From NCBI GenBank assembly GCA_045600945.1, contig JAZRYX010000045.1, positions 1-25,239 of the forward strand: 25,239 bases of DNA, given 5' to 3'. The DNA comes from Darwinimomas sp045600945 (GTDB lineage: Bacteria > Bacillota > Clostridia > Lachnospirales > Lachnospiraceae). The notes beneath the pieces are model-generated. The model did not search any database, had not been told where the DNA came from, and saw nothing but the letters and a program-made list of their open reading frames with translations. Positions within the stretch are counted from its first letter, which is position 1. Every line of letters begins with the position of its first letter. The translations under genes and the position numbers were made by a program. Shown in pieces: positions 6,819-13,874 of the stretch.

Positions 6819-7451
6819 TCATTTAGCTAAGTGAACTTTCTTTCTGGCTATCTCCAGCATGATTTCAGCTGCAACTTCATAATCAAGTTCTGATGTATTG
6901 ATACAGAAATCGTAGCTCCTTGAATCTCCCCATTTCTTGTTTGAATAATAATTATAATAACTTGCTCTGTCTTTATCTGTTCTGTTCATAAGGTCTTTGG
7001 CGTTTTTCTCATTCAGATTTCTCTGTTTCATAAGTCGCTCAAGTCTGACCTTTTCCTCGGCACATACAAAGAAGGAAACGACATTTGGCAAATCCGAAAG
7101 AGCATAATCCGCACATCTGCCAACTATAACGCAAGATTCTTCTTGCGCAATTTTCTTAATTGAATCAAATTGTGCAAGGAATATCTTATGATTAATCGGC
7201 ATATCCGTGTATGCGGTCGTATTATATGCAAGTGAATATGTGTCCATTACAAGGGAATACAGAAAACTGCTCGTAGGTTTCTCATCATGTGCATGAAACA
7301 GTTCTTCAGCTATTCCGCTGTCCTTTGCAGCCAGTTCGAGAAGTTCTTCATCATAACATTTCGCATTCATTATGCCTGCAATTATTTTTCCTATCTGTCT
7401 TCCACCGCTACCGGCCTGACGTTCAATAGTAATGATAAGATTATCTTTCAT
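6819..7451 (-). CDS. Cytidylate kinase-like family protein
   Basis: A nucleoside-monophosphate-kinase-fold protein of the Cytidylate_kin2 type. The 210-residue sequence opens with a P-loop variant, ERQAGSGGRQIGK (10-22), followed by YDEELLELAAKDSG; further on are VIVGRCADY and FFVCAEEKVRLERLMKQR, in the positions of the NMP-binding and lid segments of CMP kinases. The GSGGRxIG pattern is characteristic of this subfamily and differs from canonical Cmk (GPxGxGKS), so a CMP substrate is not assured. AAGGAG lies 6 bases ahead of the ATG. It follows rluD by 18 bases and ends the operon before a strong terminator. Cytosolic. Confidence 0.85.
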   Translation of the reverse strand: MKDNLIITIERQAGSGGRQIGKIIAGIMNAKCYDEELLELAAKDSGIAEELFHAHDEKPTSSFLYSLVMDTYSLAYNTTAYTDMPINHKIFLAQFDSIKKIAQEESCVIVGRCADYALSDLPNVVSFFVCAEEKVRLERLMKQRNLNEKNAKDLMNRTDKDRASYYNYYSNKKWGDSRSYDFCINTSELDYEVAAEIMLEIARKKVHLAK

Positions 7452-7469
7452 AAATACTCCTTTCCATGA

Positions 7470-8378
7470 TTACCGTGAAAGCTTGTTGAGAAGTTGCGAG
7501 AAATATTCCGGCACTGAGGGATCGCTTGTAAATTCTATATACTCTCCTGTTGTCGGATGCTTAAACCCCAGTACCATCGCATGCAGAACCTGACCTTCCA
7601 GTTTAAACGGACATTTCTCCGGTCCATAAACAGTATCACCTAAAACCGGATGACCTATTGACTTCATATGCACCCTGATTTGATGAGTACGTCCGGTCTC
7701 AAGCTGACATTCAACATATGTGTAGTCTTTAAATCTCTCCAAAACCTTGTAATGTGTTATCGCCGGTCTGCCTCGAAAATTATCCACAGCCATCTTTTTT
7801 CGATCTGTATGATGTCGTGCAATAGCACCTTCAATCGTACCATTGTCTTCCTTTATTATACCATTAACAATGGCTCTGTATTTCCTGGTTATACTGTGCA
7901 CCTTTAATTGTTCAGACAATGCCATGTGAGCTTTATCGTTCTTACAGGCAACAACAAGACCTGTGGTATCTTTGTCTATTCTATGCACGATACCCGGTCT
8001 CAGAACACCATTTATTCCACTCAGGTTGTCTTTGCAGTGATACATCAACGCATTAACCATGGTACCTGTATAATGCCCCGGTGCCGGATGAACGACCATA
8101 CCTTTAGGCTTATTGACAATAATTATATCGCTATCCTCATAAACTATGTCAAGCGGTATGTCTTCTGCTATAATCTCGGGTTCTATATTATCCGGCAGAA
8201 TGATGCTTATTTCATCATCTTCCGAAACTTTATAATTACTTTTGACCGGTTTTGAATTTACAGATATATTCTGATTATCAATCAGATTCTGAATATAAGA
8301 CCTCGAGAGATTATCGACGTGATCCGAAAGCCATTTATCTATCCTGATATTGAAATCGTCTTCGACATTAATTATCAT
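7470..8378 (-). CDS. rluD: RluD-type 23S rRNA pseudouridine synthase
   Basis: Isomerises uridines to pseudouridine in structured RNA, by family 23S rRNA. From the ATG at 8378 the protein has 302 residues: an N-terminal S4 RNA-binding domain (about 11-60, DKWLSDHVDNLSRSYIQNLI), then the synthase domain with VNKPKGMVVHPAPGH, and the catalytic motif HRIDKDTTGLVV (Asp135), later GRTHQIRVHM and HPVLGDTVYG. The upstream in-frame codons give a hydrophobic lead unlike the family, while AAGGAAG precedes this ATG. The start lies 11 bases inside lspA, the common lspA-rluD overlap. Whether it is RluD or the close paralogue RluC cannot be settled by eye; the lspA linkage favours RluD. Confidence 0.92.
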   Translation of the reverse strand: MIINVEDDFNIRIDKWLSDHVDNLSRSYIQNLIDNQNISVNSKPVKSNYKVSEDDEISIILPDNIEPEIIAEDIPLDIVYEDSDIIIVNKPKGMVVHPAPGHYTGTMVNALMYHCKDNLSGINGVLRPGIVHRIDKDTTGLVVACKNDKAHMALSEQLKVHSITRKYRAIVNGIIKEDNGTIEGAIARHHTDRKKMAVDNFRGRPAITHYKVLERFKDYTYVECQLETGRTHQIRVHMKSIGHPVLGDTVYGPEKCPFKLEGQVLHAMVLGFKHPTTGEYIEFTSDPSVPEYFSQLLNKLSR

Positions 8379-8886
8379 GTTTCTTCCTTGGATCCAGAAA
8401 ATCAAAATCTCTGTCCTTATATACAAATATCACGAGTATGGCAAACGTGATGCAGCCAAGTGTTACAAAAATATCGGCAACATTGAATACCGGAAAGTCA
8501 ATCGGCATAAAATATATAAAATCGACTACATACTTATGATTCACTCTGTCTATAAGATTGCCCACTGCTCCGGCAAGAATGAAGCTTAATACTATCCCTA
8601 TTGCAAGATATTTGGAGTCACTCGGCATCCTGATAAGGAAATATATAATTGCGAGTATGACCACTCCTGTAATTATATAAAAGAAAACCTGTTTACCCTG
8701 AAGCATACCGAAAGCTGCACCATAATTTTCAGTATAAACAAACTGAAAGACATCCTTTATGATAGTGCTGGGTTCTCCGGGATCAAGCATGGTAACTGCA
8801 AGATTTTTAGTAATCTGATCCAACGCTACTGCAAGAACGAATATAACTATATATATAATCTTTGATATACGATTATCCTTTTTCAT
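8368..8886 (-). CDS. lspA: Lipoprotein signal peptidase (signal peptidase II)
   Basis: Membrane aspartyl protease that removes signal peptides from diacylglyceryl prolipoproteins. The 172-residue protein has four membrane segments and the family blocks: LDQITKNL (22-29), TENYGAAFG (52-60, Asn54), GNLIDR...VVDFIYF (Asp122) and FNVADIFVTLG (Asp138); the two aspartates are the catalytic pair. The ATG at 8886 is chosen because GGAGG precedes it by 6-7 bases and it gives a normal N-terminus; it overlaps the aroB end by 14 bases. Sits between aroB and rluD in one operon. Confidence 0.95.
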   Translation of the reverse strand: MKKDNRISKIIYIVIFVLAVALDQITKNLAVTMLDPGEPSTIIKDVFQFVYTENYGAAFGMLQGKQVFFYIITGVVILAIIYFLIRMPSDSKYLAIGIVLSFILAGAVGNLIDRVNHKYVVDFIYFMPIDFPVFNVADIFVTLGCITFAILVIFVYKDRDFDFLDPRKKHDN

Positions 8887-9874
8887 TGATAGCCTCCAGC
8901 GCATCAAGGATTTCTGTTTTCGAAACATCATCAACAATTACGGGATTGCCGATACCCTTTAATAATACAAATCTAACTATACCATCATGTACTTTTTTAT
9001 CATTACAGCAATTGTCAAGAACCGACGCGATATCGATACCGTCAACGGATGTCTTAAGTCCGTTATCCATAAGAACCTTTTTCAGCTCCAGAAACTTATC
9101 TTCGCCAAGCCATCCTCTCTTAAAGCTGATATATTCAGCACAAATCATGCCGAGTGCGACACACACTCCGTGTCTGTATCTGTATCGGTAAGCAGATTCT
9201 ATTGAATGACCAATTGTATGACCGAAATTTAAAATCTGTCTCTTATATTCATCATACGGATCCTCGTCCGTAATAAGTTTTTTAAATGCTATGCACTCTT
9301 CAACCGATGGTTCATAACCTTTACCTGAAAGAATTCCGGTTTTTATCTGCTCTGCTCTGCCATTATAAAGTTCTTCTTCAGGTAATGTACTTACGGTTTC
9401 CTTATTGATATAGATAAGGGAAGGTTGACAAAAAGTACCGACAGCATTTTTAACAGACTTGTAATCAATACCGTTCTTTCCTCCTACCGAAGAATCAACC
9501 TGGGCAAGCAGTGTCGTCGGAACCTGTATGAGTCTCAACCCCCGTTTATAAGTTGATGCCGCAAATCCTGCAATATCTCCTACTACTCCTCCGCCCAATG
9601 CCAATACAATATCATCTCTGTCAAATTTACTGTCCAGAAAAAAATCATAAATACTTCTTACAGTATCAAGATTCTTGGATTCTTCCCCTGCTTTAATTAC
9701 AAATTTAAATATCCGGTTATCCAGACCCGATATGGCTTCTTCTACTGTCTGCAAGTAGAGTTTTGAAACATTATCGTCTGTAATTATACACAACTTCTTA
9801 TTTGTGGCATTAATAAAGCTCAGACCTTTTGCCAAATCATCAAAATTATCTTTAATAATAATAACTGAACTCAT
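8873..9874 (-). CDS. aroB: 3-dehydroquinate synthase
   Basis: Converts DAHP to 3-dehydroquinate, second step of the shikimate pathway; cytosolic, NAD- and metal-dependent. Seen in the 333 residues: ALGGGVVGDIAGFAASTYKRG (nucleotide-binding glycine motif), PTTLLAQVDSSVGGKNGID, EEELYNGRAEQIKTG and NFGHTIGHSIE, which carry the metal-binding Glu and His residues, and a later RHG. Start at 9874 is preferred over an earlier ATG at 9889, because GGGG lies 5 bases ahead and the earlier start would fall inside the perfect hairpin 9889-9928. No other aro gene is nearby; it is carried in the sepF-lspA operon. Confidence 0.94.
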   Translation of the reverse strand: MSSVIIIKDNFDDLAKGLSFINATNKKLCIITDDNVSKLYLQTVEEAISGLDNRIFKFVIKAGEESKNLDTVRSIYDFFLDSKFDRDDIVLALGGGVVGDIAGFAASTYKRGLRLIQVPTTLLAQVDSSVGGKNGIDYKSVKNAVGTFCQPSLIYINKETVSTLPEEELYNGRAEQIKTGILSGKGYEPSVEECIAFKKLITDEDPYDEYKRQILNFGHTIGHSIESAYRYRYRHGVCVALGMICAEYISFKRGWLGEDKFLELKKVLMDNGLKTSVDGIDIASVLDNCCNDKKVHDGIVRFVLLKGIGNPVIVDDVSKTEILDALEAINEKG

Positions 9875-9888
9875 TATCTCCCCAAACA

Positions 9889-9928
9889 TTATGGCACACA
9901 AAAAGCAAGAGCTTTTTGTGTGCCATAA
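9889..9928. terminator. Perfect 18-bp hairpin between sepF and aroB
   Basis: TTATGGCACACAAAAAGC (9889-9906), loop AAGA, then its exact complement (9911-9928). The core reads AAAAAGC-loop-GCTTTTT in both directions, so it looks like a bidirectional terminator or attenuator whose T tract lies inside the stem. It begins 10 bases after the sepF stop and ends 14 bases before the aroB start. It might also protect sepF mRNA ends or reduce aroB readthrough. Confidence 0.6.
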
Positions 9929-9938
9929 ATCATTAATC

Positions 9939-10442
9939 TTAAAATCTTAATTTCATTCCGGTAACATCAAATTGTCCCGAATTGAGAAAATCCTGGAAAT
10001 CACCCGAGAGCTCAACCTGCGAAGGTGTAGCAATGAAGATATAGTTCGAAATGCTCTGCAGCTTTCCGTTCATACTATAAGTCGCGCCTGAAGTGAAATC
10101 TATGATTCTCTGCGCAAGTTCTGTCGGAAGGCCTTCCATATTGAGAACTACTGCCTTACCCATCAGGAGATTATCCGTAATTGCCCTTGAATCTGCAACT
10201 GTACTGGGCTTAATCATTGTAACTTCCATTGATCGTCTGACAGGAGTGACATTCTTTTTAGAACTGAAAAGGCTCTGTTTCGGCTCTTCTTCCTCTACGT
10301 ATTCCTCCTTCACATCTTTATTGCGCTTAAAAATGCTCTTACGAGGAGTTTCATCTACATATTCATCCTCATCATAGTACTCATCATCGTCTACGTCAGG
10401 ATTGATTTTCATACTATCCATTATTTTTCCGAAAACTCCCAT
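9939..10442 (-). CDS. sepF: Cell division protein SepF
   Basis: Membrane-binding partner of FtsZ that bundles and anchors protofilaments at the septum. The 167-residue protein has the usual order: an N-terminal amphipathic start (MGVFGKIMDSMKI), a long acidic, low-complexity linker (about 15-60, rich in Asp, Glu and Tyr), then the DUF552 domain from VTMIKPSTVADSRAITDNLL, with GKAVVLNMEGL and AQRIIDFTSGATYSMNGKLQ, and FIATPSQVELSG near the end. ATG at 10442 is chosen; a GTG one codon earlier is possible. A strong promoter lies just upstream, so sepF can be expressed apart from the HlyD gene. ftsZ and ylmE/ylmG-type neighbours are absent. Confidence 0.95.
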   Translation of the reverse strand: MGVFGKIMDSMKINPDVDDDEYYDEDEYVDETPRKSIFKRNKDVKEEYVEEEEPKQSLFSSKKNVTPVRRSMEVTMIKPSTVADSRAITDNLLMGKAVVLNMEGLPTELAQRIIDFTSGATYSMNGKLQSISNYIFIATPSQVELSGDFQDFLNSGQFDVTGMKLRF

Positions 10443-10474
10443 CACTCTTCCATCCTCTCTATGATTCTTAGTAT

Positions 10475-10503
10475 ATTATCGATGTTTTTGAGGGCAATGT
10501 CAA
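10475..10503 (-). promoter_or_regulatory. Sigma-A promoter of sepF-aroB-lspA-rluD operon
   Basis: On the minus strand TTGACA (10503-10498), 17 bases, GATAAT (10480-10475): 6 of 6 and 5 of 6 to consensus. It lies between the HlyD stop codon and sepF, about 32 bases before the sepF start. Confidence 0.68.
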
Positions 10504-10506
10504 CAA

Positions 10507-11904
10507 TCATTGGTATATGAAATCACCCTCGTTTATGCCCTCGGGATCAAACAAAATATGGTCATATACGTTTAATCCATACTTCTGATTCTTTCTTACC
10601 GTATAATACTCGTCATTGGAATCCAGAACATCTATCTGTTTGAATACAGCATATCCTTTGTTTATGTTATAGACACCGTCCAGTGTAGCCGTTGCACCAA
10701 GTTTATATCTTTCATTCGTCCCGGGCTGAACCACATAATCTCCGGGTTGGAAATCACTCTCGCTTGAAAATTCCACATAGTAATTCTCTCCGTCGGAGTA
10801 ATATACAATTGTAGGAACATACTCTATGCTGGTACCGGCTTCAGTATATACTTCTCTGTAAAATCCCTCACTAGTATCATCTCCGCCTCTTGCAAGATAT
10901 CCTACAGGAATAGTCAGGAAGGTCTTTGTCACAACTGCCGATTTAGGTATCTTAAGTCCGGATTTAGTTCCGTCTTCAATATTAAAAGTGATATACCTGT
11001 CATTAATGAAATCGACCATATATTTATCAAGATACAGTCTTCCGTAAGTATTTCCGTCAACACTGTTGATTGGTTGATAATCACAATCTGCAACTATGGA
11101 AGAACCTTTGAATTTGATTTTCAGATTTTTGGCATTTGCAAACTTCTCCTTATCCTCATCATTTAAAGGAAATACAATTTGCCATTCTTCTTCAGTCACT
11201 ATTTTACATACAGGGGCATCTGTCTCAACCATCTTACCTGAGTTCATGTGTTCTGCACGATAATTTGTTTCGTTAAAGTCATCAATTGAAACAGACTGTA
11301 TTTCTCTGCTTTCAAATCCGTCAATAGTCAGTCCCATCGTCCCTGCAACCGGAGCGTATTCCTTGGAATAGTTTATACCGCTTTGTTCCATCGCAGTCTG
11401 CATGACATCAGATCCTGACATATTGGCATATTCAAGCAGAGAAGTATTAAGCATGGTCTTTTTATCATACACGTCAGAAAAAGTATTATCAGTACTGTTT
11501 ACCGAGTAATCTCTCAAGGATTTTTGAAGTTTTCTGACATTTTCCGGACTTAATGACAAGTCATATAATGAATTCGAAGTAAGAAATGAATTCATTGCAC
11601 CGGTCTCGTCAATGGAATATACTTCTGAGCCGACTTTTACTTTTTTACCGCCTGAAACAAAGTAATTTATATATCCTGCCTTCGGGGTATTCATCACCGT
11701 TTCGCTTCTGATTATTATTCCGCGGCGTTCCGTATTTTGGGTCATGCTTCCTTCCGTTACTTCATAAAAGTTAACCTTATTTTTTTTGAAACTGGTAAAA
11801 GCGCTGAAGATAACATAAGCAAACAGAATCACAAATACCAGGATCCCGATATTAAAACGATATCTTCTGCCTCCAAGGCCTTTTACACGTTTATTAGAAG
11901 CCAC
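10507..11904 (-). CDS. HlyD-like membrane-anchored adaptor protein, orphan
   Basis: 465 residues: a basic cytoplasmic N-terminus (KRVKGLGGRRYRF), one membrane segment (about 19-38), then an extracytoplasmic part with a lipoyl/barrel-sandwich-like beginning (EGSMTQNTERRGIIIRSETV, GYINYFVSGGKKVKVGSEVY), where the GxxVKxGxxV pattern is typical of HlyD adaptors, and a later beta-rich section ending DHILFDPEGINEGDFIYQ. Start is GTG with GGAGG 4-5 bases ahead. No ABC or MFS export partner is encoded here. Similar proteins often precede sepF in Clostridia, so an envelope or division role is plausible but unproven. Transcribed from the promoter at 12413-12441 together with the P-loop gene. Confidence 0.75.
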   Translation of the reverse strand: MASNKRVKGLGGRRYRFNIGILVFVILFAYVIFSAFTSFKKNKVNFYEVTEGSMTQNTERRGIIIRSETVMNTPKAGYINYFVSGGKKVKVGSEVYSIDETGAMNSFLTSNSLYDLSLSPENVRKLQKSLRDYSVNSTDNTFSDVYDKKTMLNTSLLEYANMSGSDVMQTAMEQSGINYSKEYAPVAGTMGLTIDGFESREIQSVSIDDFNETNYRAEHMNSGKMVETDAPVCKIVTEEEWQIVFPLNDEDKEKFANAKNLKIKFKGSSIVADCDYQPINSVDGNTYGRLYLDKYMVDFINDRYITFNIEDGTKSGLKIPKSAVVTKTFLTIPVGYLARGGDDTSEGFYREVYTEAGTSIEYVPTIVYYSDGENYYVEFSSESDFQPGDYVVQPGTNERYKLGATATLDGVYNINKGYAVFKQIDVLDSNDEYYTVRKNQKYGLNVYDHILFDPEGINEGDFIYQ

Positions 11905-11919
11905 TAACCCTCCAAAATT

Positions 11920-11945
11920 TCAGACAGCTTAAAAAAGCTGTCTGA
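11920..11945. terminator. 11-bp perfect hairpin between P-loop gene and HlyD gene
   Basis: TCAGACAGCTT (11920-11930), loop AAAA, AAGCTGTCTGA (11935-11945). Read on the minus strand the loop is TTTT and a short AAATTTT follows, so it is a weak terminator or attenuator rather than a classical one. It ends just before the ribosome site of the HlyD gene and could also mask or expose that site. Confidence 0.5.
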
Positions 11946-11959
11946 TAGCTATACATATA

Positions 11960-12379
11960 TTATAAAGAAACCACAACATTCTTCTTGGCATTCTCAGGAA
12001 GATCAGCCTCTGCCTTTGATATGCTTAAAACAAATGTTACATTGTACCTTTTCCCGAGTTTCTCAAGTTCATCAATAGCCGGTTCCACATCTGCAGCATC
12101 AAGATGCGCTATCTTCAGGAAGCTATCCAGGAACATATATTCAAGATCATGATCCTGCGAAATGATACCGGCAACGAATCCCAGAAATCCCTCCGAAGTG
12201 CTGACCGGAAAATCGTTAACGTTGATAAGTCGAATCTTAATGTCTAAATCGTGCATGTGCTTGGAGTTCTTGTCCAAATAAACGATTGTTCCTTCACAGG
12301 ACTTAACTGCAGAATTGGCTTTCTCGAGAAGATATGGTGTCTTTCCTTTGCCGTTTTCACCCGCGATAACCTGGACCAT
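11960..12379 (-). CDS. Small P-loop ATP-binding protein of unknown function
   Basis: 139 residues beginning directly with a Walker A motif, GENGKGKT (7-14), followed by a helix; a Walker-B-like strand LEYMFLDSF lies near residues 79-87, and SKAEADLPENAKK is near the C-terminus. It is far shorter than known AAA+ or PilT ATPases and contains no other recognisable domain. AGGAGG lies 8 bases before the ATG. Driven by a near-consensus promoter at 12413-12441 and followed by the HlyD-like gene and sepF, it may serve envelope or division functions. I do not recognise a named family; some relatives may be annotated as twitching-motility or ATP-binding proteins on the Walker A alone. Confidence 0.7.
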   Translation of the reverse strand: MVQVIAGENGKGKTPYLLEKANSAVKSCEGTIVYLDKNSKHMHDLDIKIRLINVNDFPVSTSEGFLGFVAGIISQDHDLEYMFLDSFLKIAHLDAADVEPAIDELEKLGKRYNVTFVLSISKAEADLPENAKKNVVVSL

Positions 12380-12412
12380 AATAATGGTACCTCCTATTCC
12401 TATATTAGTAAT

Positions 12413-12441
12413 ATTATAAACTTTTGAGCATTAAAGTGCAA
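12413..12441 (-). promoter_or_regulatory. Sigma-A promoter of P-loop/HlyD genes
   Basis: On the minus strand TTGCAC (12441-12436), 17 bases, TATAAT (12418-12413): the -10 is perfect and the -35 is 4 of 6. It follows the carboxypeptidase stop codon immediately, and an AGGAGG ribosome site and ATG (12379) lie downstream. Confidence 0.68.
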
Positions 12442-12445
12442 TAAA

Positions 12446-13504
12446 TTACTCAATACCTGACAGCAGATAATCCATATTGTTATATAAAGAATCCGTCGTA
12501 TCTCCTTTCAGGATTATACTGATATATTCTTCATCATTTTCATCATTTACGGCCATTACAAGACAATGTCCTGCTGCAGCCGTAGTGCCTGTCTTTCCTG
12601 CTTCAAAATCAAGATTTTCAGGCAGATCTCTCGAATCTGTCACATATTTATTTGTGTTTTTCCATGTCCTTGATCCGTAAGAACCGTCTTCTTTTAGATA
12701 TTCAATACTGTATTCCTTTGTTGAACAGATATCCAGAAACTCCTGATACTTCATTGCTTCATTCATAATCAGATATAAATCATAAGCACTGGTATAATGC
12801 TCCTCGTCTGTCATGCCATGCGGATTTACGAAATGTGAGTCAACTGCTCCCAACTCTTTTGCTTCTTTATTCATAAGATCGGCAAAAGCATCTATACTTC
12901 CCGATATATGAATCGCAATTGCATTGGCAGCATCATTTCCTGAAGGAAGCAAGAGTCCGTAAAGAAGCTGTCTGAGTGAATATGTCTGACCGGGTTCAAT
13001 ATGAGCAAGACTTGCACCTTCTTCATATACCATGGCATCTTCACTTATTACGACCTGATCGTCAGGATTTGCGTACTTAAGAGCACATAATGCCGTCAGT
13101 ATCTTGGTCGTACTTGCCGGGTTCATCCTGGCAGTTGCGTCCTTTGCTATTATGACGCTCCCTCCCTTACGACCTGTAAGAAGTCCTGCGCCGGAAGTCA
13201 ACATGGAACTGTCTTCTACCGTATCAGATGACAAAACTGCAAGGTCTTCAGCAAATGAAGTCAATTTATCATATGTCGTAGTCTCCTGTTTGACCAGATC
13301 AGCGAATCCGTTTTCGGTATCATAATAATCTTTTATCTGCGATTTTTTGAATCTTTTAAAACCAAAAATAATTAGAAGCACAACTGCTGATAGAAGTACT
13401 ACCAGCAGGATGCTTCTAACCATGATTATTCGTCTGTTGCGCTTTTTCTTGCGCACCTTATAAGAATAATAATTTATATTATCTGTATGCCTCTCTGAAT
13501 TCAA
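12446..13504 (-). CDS. D-alanyl-D-alanine carboxypeptidase (PBP5/DacF type, N-anchored)
   Basis: Removes the terminal D-Ala from peptidoglycan pentapeptides outside the membrane. The three serine-DD-peptidase motifs are present: STTK in MNPASTTKILTAL (about 131-134), SGN in LLPSGNDAANAIA (about 188-190) and KTG in FEAGKTGTTAAAGH. There is a basic N-terminus (KVRKKKRNRR) and one membrane segment, so the enzyme seems anchored at its N-terminus; the C-terminal PBP5 domain and amphipathic tail are absent, and the protein stops soon after the catalytic domain. The start is uncertain: a TTG at 13504 with GGGG 5 bases ahead is used; an ATG at 13423 lacks a ribosome site. Overlaps the mgsA-like gene by 26 bases. 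Confidence 0.88.
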   Translation of the reverse strand: MNSERHTDNINYYSYKVRKKKRNRRIIMVRSILLVVLLSAVVLLIIFGFKRFKKSQIKDYYDTENGFADLVKQETTTYDKLTSFAEDLAVLSSDTVEDSSMLTSGAGLLTGRKGGSVIIAKDATARMNPASTTKILTALCALKYANPDDQVVISEDAMVYEEGASLAHIEPGQTYSLRQLLYGLLLPSGNDAANAIAIHISGSIDAFADLMNKEAKELGAVDSHFVNPHGMTDEEHYTSAYDLYLIMNEAMKYQEFLDICSTKEYSIEYLKEDGSYGSRTWKNTNKYVTDSRDLPENLDFEAGKTGTTAAAGHCLVMAVNDENDEEYISIILKGDTTDSLYNNMDYLLSGIE

Positions 13505-13874
13505 AGTCTCCCCTATCAAGTGCAAGTATCATAAGTTCTGCGGAAGCAAGATTAGTTGCAAATGGTATATTGTAATTATCGCAGCTGCCTACTATGCTGC
13601 TTATAGTCGGCTCATGTGACTTTGGATGAAGAGGATCTCTAAGGAATATCACAAGATCCAGTTCATTATCATCAATCTGAGCGCAGAACTGCTCGATACC
13701 TCCTACCGAACCCGAAATAAACTTATGGACTCTTAATCCTGTAGCTTCTTCAATAAGTCTTCCGGTCACACCCGTTGCATAAAGCTCGTGTTTTTCCAAT
13801 ATTGATTTATAAGCAACGCAGAAATCCTGCATTAATCTTTTTTTTGCGTCATGTGCTATGAAACCTATTTTCAT
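13479..13874 (-). CDS. Methylglyoxal-synthase-like protein lacking the catalytic aspartate
   Basis: MgsA converts dihydroxyacetone phosphate to methylglyoxal and phosphate. This 131-residue protein aligns with E. coli MgsA with a constant offset of 11 over the core. Kept: His8, Asp9 and Lys12 (E. coli 19, 20, 23), Thr34-Gly35 and Thr37 of the phosphate loop, Ser54-Gly55, Asp80 and His87. Changed: the catalytic base Asp71 is Ile60 (GGIEQ instead of GGDQQ), Asp101 is Thr90 (HEPT instead of HDPD/HEPD), and Thr47 is Val36. So the phosphate pocket persists while catalysis is doubtful. ATG at 13874 overlaps the rodA stop as ATGA, with AGGAGG in the last rodA codons. Could be a pseudoenzyme, a sensor, or an altered enzyme using Glu61. 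Confidence 0.85.
   Translation of the reverse strand: MKIGFIAHDAKKRLMQDFCVAYKSILEKHELYATGVTGRLIEEATGLRVHKFISGSVGGIEQFCAQIDDNELDLVIFLRDPLHPKSHEPTISSIVGSCDNYNIPFATNLASAELMILALDRGDFEFREAYR

Noticed and set aside
9160..9200. Short repeat TCTGTA/TCTGTA/TCGGTA in aroB
   Set aside because: It encodes the Tyr-Arg run of AroB beside conserved residues; an imperfect codon repeat, not a separate element.
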